DNA from: Podospora pseudoanserina
Lineage: Eukaryota; Ascomycota; Sordariomycetes; Sordariales; Podosporaceae
Length of the DNA stretch: 64,000 bases
Direction of reading: 5' to 3'
Assembly: GCF_035222485.1 (NCBI RefSeq)
Contig: NC_085923.1
Span: forward strand, 1,364,001-1,428,000
Below are positions 59,793-64,000 of the stretch, piece by piece. The stretch's first letter is position 1, and each line of letters starts with the position of its first letter. Below the pieces are notes generated by a model that was given only the letters and a program-made list of their open reading frames with translations, did no database searches and had not been told where the DNA came from. A program made the position numbers and the translations under genes.

Positions 59793-61467
59793 CATTAAGA
59801 ACCAACTACAATTACGTCAGAAACAGCTGAATCAGACCCTTCTGCAGCCTCCTGGCAAGTGCGGGCATTATGGCCAGGCTTGCCGCACACACCACAGCAC
59901 TGAACCTTCGTACGAGCCCCCTGCACTACCGCCATCCGGCTGTATTTCTTCCACTGCCTCCCCACCCACGGCCTTCTGGTCCAGTAGATCATGTGCATCT
60001 TGCACAGTAAGTGATCCTCCGAGCCGTACACGTGTTTTTTTAGCTCTCCGGCGCTTACTTAGTGCCTCATTGGCCTTGCGGAGCGAAGCGTTCTCTGACT
60101 GAAGGAGGGCCACCTGGTGCATCACAGCCATCGTACCCTTAGTAAGCTGGTCTATAGCAACCAACATCGAGGTCGGGGAGCTATTTTGATGGTTGGTAAT
60201 GCGAGTCTTAATAAGCGTTGACTGTGAGTTGGCTTCTCGGGGGTTTTGTGGTGTCTGGAATACCCAAGGTAGTGCCGTGCCCGGCCTTGAGGATGGGGGT
60301 GTTGGCGTACGAAGCTTTATATCTAGCTTAGAAAGCACCCTCTCTGGATCGTATGGAACAAGGCCAGCACCCGCAAAGCTACCCTGTATATTCTTCTCCG
60401 TTATAGAGGCGAAGAAAGCCTCGCGGAAGGTACAGAGAAACTCGAGCTTGCTTACGTGGTTGATATGTATGCGCATTAAGCCCTCGATCTGGCGGCCGTA
60501 CGCCTGTTTTAGCGGCCCCAAAGCAGCCAATATCGAGTGGCTGGAGGAGGTGGGAGGAGTGTGGAGGCATGCAGAGCGTGATAATATTGTTCTGCTGGCA
60601 GTGGCGCTCGAATTCAGTTGAGTGGTGGCTTTCGTGGCCATCGAGGATTAATAACCGGTATTTACCCTTCGTACGGAACGCTGTATGATAGTCGAAGTGC
60701 TTGATCCAATCTAGGCCTACCGGATTGGTAGTCCAGCCATTATCGGTAGTTGCGATGCGCTAAGTAGACGGTAAATTGCACTCGGTATACCAGTTGGCAA
60801 GGTGGTACTGTACGGCCAAGATAATGAAGGGCGGGATAGCCCAGCCGAGGGCATTGACTCCCTGTATTACCGTTGCCCACTCGCGGTTACCAGGCTGGGC
60901 CAGTTTTGCCTTGCTAAGGCCGTCCGAGGTTGTAACTACCATACCTGCGAAGATAATGCCCATCATAAACCCAGTCTCGTCGAAGTTGTAGATATCGTCA
61001 TCTACAATACCGTACTTGGCCTTGGTGTTCCGTACGAGTATAAACCACTCAGTAATGACCTTTGGATCCTCGCATTTAGCTCTCTGGTAGTCGTATCTGC
61101 GCGTAAAACGCGTACGGAGCTGTGGCTGGCGTTTAACGAAGTTATGGGCCCAGCGTTTGCCAACAGGAGGCGCGTCGCGTACGCGTAGCAGTTGGTTGGC
61201 CATATCTTCCACGCCACTTAATCTAGGTGGGAATGCGCGTGCAGATAGCTCAAGGACGTACTGAACTATCGTCTTCTCCTCCAGATCCGTTAAATTACGT
61301 GAGTTGGCTGGAATATCGCGTCGCATTGGTCGGCCATTACGCCTATGGCGGAGGGTTGCTTCTGGGACGTTATATAACTTGGCTGCAGTACGGATACTAA
61401 GATCCTCCTTATTTTGAATAGCTTCGAGGGCAAGAAGAAGTCTAGCTTCTTTTGAAGGGCCGTCCAT
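59793..61467 (-). pseudogene. Pogo-type transposase, broken
   Basis: Starts at the ATG at 61467 (MDGPSKEARLLLALEAIQNK). Domains: Psq-type helix-turn-helix (LSIRTAAKLYNVPEATLRHR), CENP-B-type helix-turn-helix (LEEKTIVQYVLELSARAFPP, GKRWAHNFVKRQPQLRTRF), then the DDE catalytic core with NFDETGF, LLILDGHESHHS and SHLLQPLDIGCFG as the three acidic positions, and a C-terminal CCHC knuckle CCGVCGKPGHNARTC. An in-frame TAG lies near 60,758-60,760, where relatives have Trp (TGG to TAG). A one-base gain in a G run near 60,530 shifts the frame after CFG, and another shift lies before the zinc knuckle. Otherwise the sequence is well kept, so decay is recent. Confidence 0.9.
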
Positions 61468-61513
61468 GGTTGTTGGTGGTGAATTGTAGTAGAAGATATT
61501 TAAGAGACGTGTT

Positions 61514-61566
61514 GTGGTGGAGAGTGCGTCGCTCGCTTATCTGCGTCGCTCGCTTATCATGCACGT
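61514..61566. repeat. Right terminal inverted repeat of the pogo element
   Basis: Perfect inverse copy of the left end, again with the doubled 17-bp unit. Confidence 0.95.
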
Positions 61567-61970
61567 TAGGTGGTGATCTTTGGAATCAAGTGTTGCCGTC
61601 AAAGGACAGTCTTGTAGAAGCAGGTCCTCAGTTTGGTCAGATGTTACAGACTGAACCTCTTATCAAGAAGTGGTTGGAAAGTGTTCCAGTTAATTGTGGC
61701 TTTTATTGATGAGTTGGACTTGGAATAGCCTACCTAGGAATAAAAGATGAGAGATCTCTAGATGTTAATTGAATCTGAGTGTGCACACAACCAATATTAT
61801 AGAGAAATATGATCTTCAAAGCTATAATTGGTGTGCTGAAGGCTCTCGGCTTTCTTTGTAGCTTTTTATGTTTCTTGTCCTTATTGTAGCATGAAGCATG
61901 AAGCGTGTGGTCAGAGTAGTTTCAGGAGTAAGAAAAGGCCTCCATAGGGAAGTGAGGCTCTGCTGCCAAA

Positions 61971-62000
61971 GGGGGAGGGGGGGGGGGCGGGGGGGGCGCA
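61971..62000. repeat. G-rich tract
   Basis: About 30 bases almost entirely G on the plus strand, broken by single A or C. It could form a G-quadruplex and is hard to sequence reliably. Confidence 0.85.
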
Positions 62001-62248
62001 GTCGTGTTGATTTACTATCATGTCAGCACAATGAGCCGCAAACATGCTGCTCAAGGGCCAACTGAATCCGACCTTGAGGCTGTGTCCACATTCGCGAGGG
62101 CAATCTGTGGGAGTCTAAATCGCAAATCATCTTCGGATTGCCACCGCCACCCCCGTCCAATCCTCAATCCACTCTTGCCCACCTTAACTCAAGGCCATCT
62201 TTGCCGTTTGTCCTTCAGCACAGAAATCACCCACAGTCAAATCACACA

Positions 62249-63750
62249 ATGTTGGATCAAATCATCATCTTGCAGGATTCCGCCCAGCGGCTCTCGACGA
62301 CCTACAACAGCCTGACCTACCGTGTCCTATGCAGTGATAACAGTTTCAGAGATCTTGCCAATAGCATCAAGGCCGTCTCCATGGCACTAGACTCCTGCAG
62401 AGGCCTTCTTGGACAGCTCAGGTCTGGTACTACCAGCATCCCTATAACCTCTGATCTATCCCCGCGACTTGAGGCGAACCTTAAGGAGTGCAAGGTGGCC
62501 TTTGCGGACGCCTATGAGAAGGCAAAAAAGATGATGCCCCAGCAAGGTTGCACAAAGCTGTGTTGTACGGCAGCGAGAATTTTGGTAATATTTGATGATA
62601 TTGTTAAGTACTCGAACAAACAACTCTAGAGAGCAAAACCTTTCCCTTGTCCTTTCCATATACGTGGGCCCCAGGGCCGAAGCCCTAGAGCAACCTGATT
62701 GCCAGTCCCACAGGAGTATTGCTCCCACAAGCTGTCTGAGATATATCAACTTGCTGAGATGCATCGGTTGACGAGTCGGTTGTATGCGAGGGAACGAGAG
62801 ATTTATCGGGTTGTTCAGGCTGTTAGGTTGTATGTGATCCCCCAAACCTTCATGTCTATACCAGTTTCACGGAAGGTTTGTGTACTGACGCGCCGTCGAC
62901 GACATCTAGACAAATAGCCTCACCGCTCCTACAAACTTCCCAAAACATCCTCTCCAACGTGCGACAGCCATTCGGTCAACCTCTCCCAATCCGAGGTACC
63001 CAACCCGGCCTTCAATTCCAACCCCAGAGATTCCAATGGCAATTCAACACGCCCAACATCAACGAAAAGTCACACCGCCCTCCACGACATGTGCACCACC
63101 ACCAGGAAAAGCACCAAGACCGCCACCGTCATCGAGTCCTCCTAGGAAAAGGGGCCGACCCAACCGCCACGCTGAACGCGGCCTCTTCTCAGTTAACAGC
63201 CATACACCTCGCGTCCTATCACAACAACGTGGCCGCGCTGGAAGCCATCAAAGAAAGCATGACAACGATCAGAACATTTACATACACGCCTCAATATCAA
63301 ATACACACCCGATACACCCAATTCCAGCCCACCAATTACACCGGCCAGTGGAAGTGGACAAATCTGCTCAAACAAAAAAATTTCTGGGGTATGACCCCCC
63401 TTCACTGGGCGGCTACTGGTGTCTGTCCTGAGGCGATAAAGTTCTCACTCAAAGAGGTGGAGGACGCCGGGCTGAGGCGGGAGGTGATCGATAGCAAGGA
63501 TAGAGAGGGGAGGACGGCATTGCTTGTTGTGGGGCTGGGGTGTAATAAGTTTGGGGGTAAAGACGCGGTGACAAAGATTGCAAAGGCTCTCGTGAAGGCG
63601 GGGGCGAGCCCTGATGTGGCGGATTGGAGGGGGCAGACGCCGAGGGAAATGCTGACCGATCTTGAGATTGAGAAGCCTGATTTTCCACAGAAGGAGCAGC
63701 AGACATATGGTGTTGCCGGGGGATACTATCAGGGTTATGGTGGTTATTAA
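62249..63750 (+). CDS. Second ankyrin-type gene, exon model uncertain
   Basis: Start at the ATG at 62249: MLDQIIILQDSAQRLSTTYN, a helical segment (FRDLANSIKAVSMALDSCRG), then EANLKECKVAFADAYEKAKK. A further helical exon near 62,690-62,830 reads LSEIYQLAEMHRLTSRLYAR. From about 63,140 comes an ankyrin region: VLLGKGADPTATLNAASSQL, AIHLASYHNNVAALEAIKES, FWGMTPLHWAATGVCPEAIK, SKDREGRTALLVVGLG, LVKAGASPDVADWRGQTPRE, ending with a Gly/Tyr-rich tail (GGYYQGYGGY) at 63750. The ankyrin block parallels the gene at 57.5 kb (SLHLATYNNNVKALKAI versus AIHLASYHNNVAALEAI), so the two are tandem paralogues. I could not place all introns in phase; a frameshift is possible. Confidence 0.65.
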
Positions 63751-64000
63751 GGTTACAGGCATCAGGGATATTAAGGAGGGGGGCAGCAAAGTGATGGTTT
63801 GCCGGTTTAGGGAGGGACTAACTATCTAGGAGGTTGGACTAGGTGAGGGCCATAATTCGAGTTGTGAGAAGTTAACTCCAAATCGTATTGTTGAAGCCAT
63901 CACCAACTTTGTCGTTGATCTCGGGATGGATGCCACATTGGGGTGAAATTGCCGAGCAAGGGTCCAGTTCTGCTCTCAGCGCTAGCAGGGGCCATTTGCA

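Larger units (their letters stand above)
59704..61568 (-). mobile_element. Tc1/mariner-pogo DNA transposon
   Basis: Element 59,706-61,566 (1,861 bp) flanked on both sides by the TA target duplication (59,704-59,705 and 61,567-61,568). Ends are perfect 53-bp inverted repeats starting acgtgcatgataagcgag. It carries one transposase gene on the minus strand, broken by one stop and about two frameshifts, so the copy is non-autonomous. Because the terminal repeats remain identical, it may still be moved by a transposase made elsewhere. Confidence 0.95.
57454..61709 (+). pseudogene. Ankyrin-type gene with one in-frame TGA and split by a transposon
   Basis: Exons 57454-57577, 57631-57856 and from 57989 onward. 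The protein has a hydrophobic N-terminus (MLDLVTCIASFAYQTFLNY), a long coiled-coil segment (LITSLERCQKTLSEAEEKSN, RLRDNLRSRDKDLRSVVEDI), then ankyrin-like units: LVSFLLDEGADPKLTTEGAQ, SLHLATYNNNVKALKAIKRS, KNGRNVLHMVAWGAAPEAAE. A TGA at 59016 (after GTKNA) would end it at 459 residues. But the same frame stays open for about 238 more codons, Arg/Ser/Lys-rich, up to the transposon at 59,706, and resumes beyond it as GGDLWNQVLPSKDSLVEAGP down to PVNCGFY and a stop at 61709. So the ancestral gene was longer; it now has one nonsense codon plus an insertion. The layout resembles fungal innate-recognition proteins. Confidence 0.75.

Overview
This window comes from a filamentous ascomycete (Pezizomycotina, probably Sordariomycetes). 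Genes carry short GT-AG introns of about 50-140 bp, and several products are fungal-specific families: a DUF8035-type protein, small secreted proteins, fungal nucleoside hydrolase, fungal Cpd1. Gene-rich stretches alternate with AT-rich, repeat-bearing gaps. Several relic genes carry C-to-T or G-to-A type stops, as expected in a genome that has experienced repeat-induced point mutation (RIP). There are no rRNA genes, no CRISPR array and no tRNA I can defend.

Left part (0-31.5 kb), mostly housekeeping and metabolic genes: fumarylacetoacetase (tyrosine/phenylalanine catabolism), an RNase H-like protein with altered catalytic positions, a short-chain dehydrogenase, a secreted beta-rich protein whose frame is shifted, a hotdog thioesterase, TFIIH subunit Tfb2, a large fungal-specific membrane-anchored protein, a TANGO2/NRDE protein, homocitrate synthase (first step of lysine synthesis, with a TGACTCA cross-pathway-control site upstream), a DUF8035-type protein, a three-exon small secreted protein, a multi-pass membrane protein, an ArsB/NhaD-type anion transporter and a secreted nucleoside hydrolase. 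Tandem repeats (18 bp and 22 bp units) sit in the gaps at 2.0 and 5.2 kb.

Middle part (31.5-50 kb), accessory and decaying: a Ty3/gypsy chromovirus (32,035-38,863) with nearly identical LTRs but broken coding parts sits between host gene fragments. Next come a whole 767-residue gene joining a restriction-nuclease-like domain to a kinase-like domain, a small unrecognised gene, a sirtuin relic followed by a chromodomain, and a C2H2-finger relic with in-frame stops. Long AT-rich gaps surround these.

Right part (50-64 kb): Cpd1 cyclic phosphodiesterase, a fungal hypothetical protein, a four-exon secreted protein, and two related ankyrin-type genes. The first ankyrin gene has one in-frame TGA and is also split by a Tc1/pogo transposon with 53-bp perfect terminal inverted repeats and a TA target duplication. 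Removing the transposon and one TA copy gives back a continuous host reading frame, so the ancestral site can be read directly. The window ends shortly after the second ankyrin gene.
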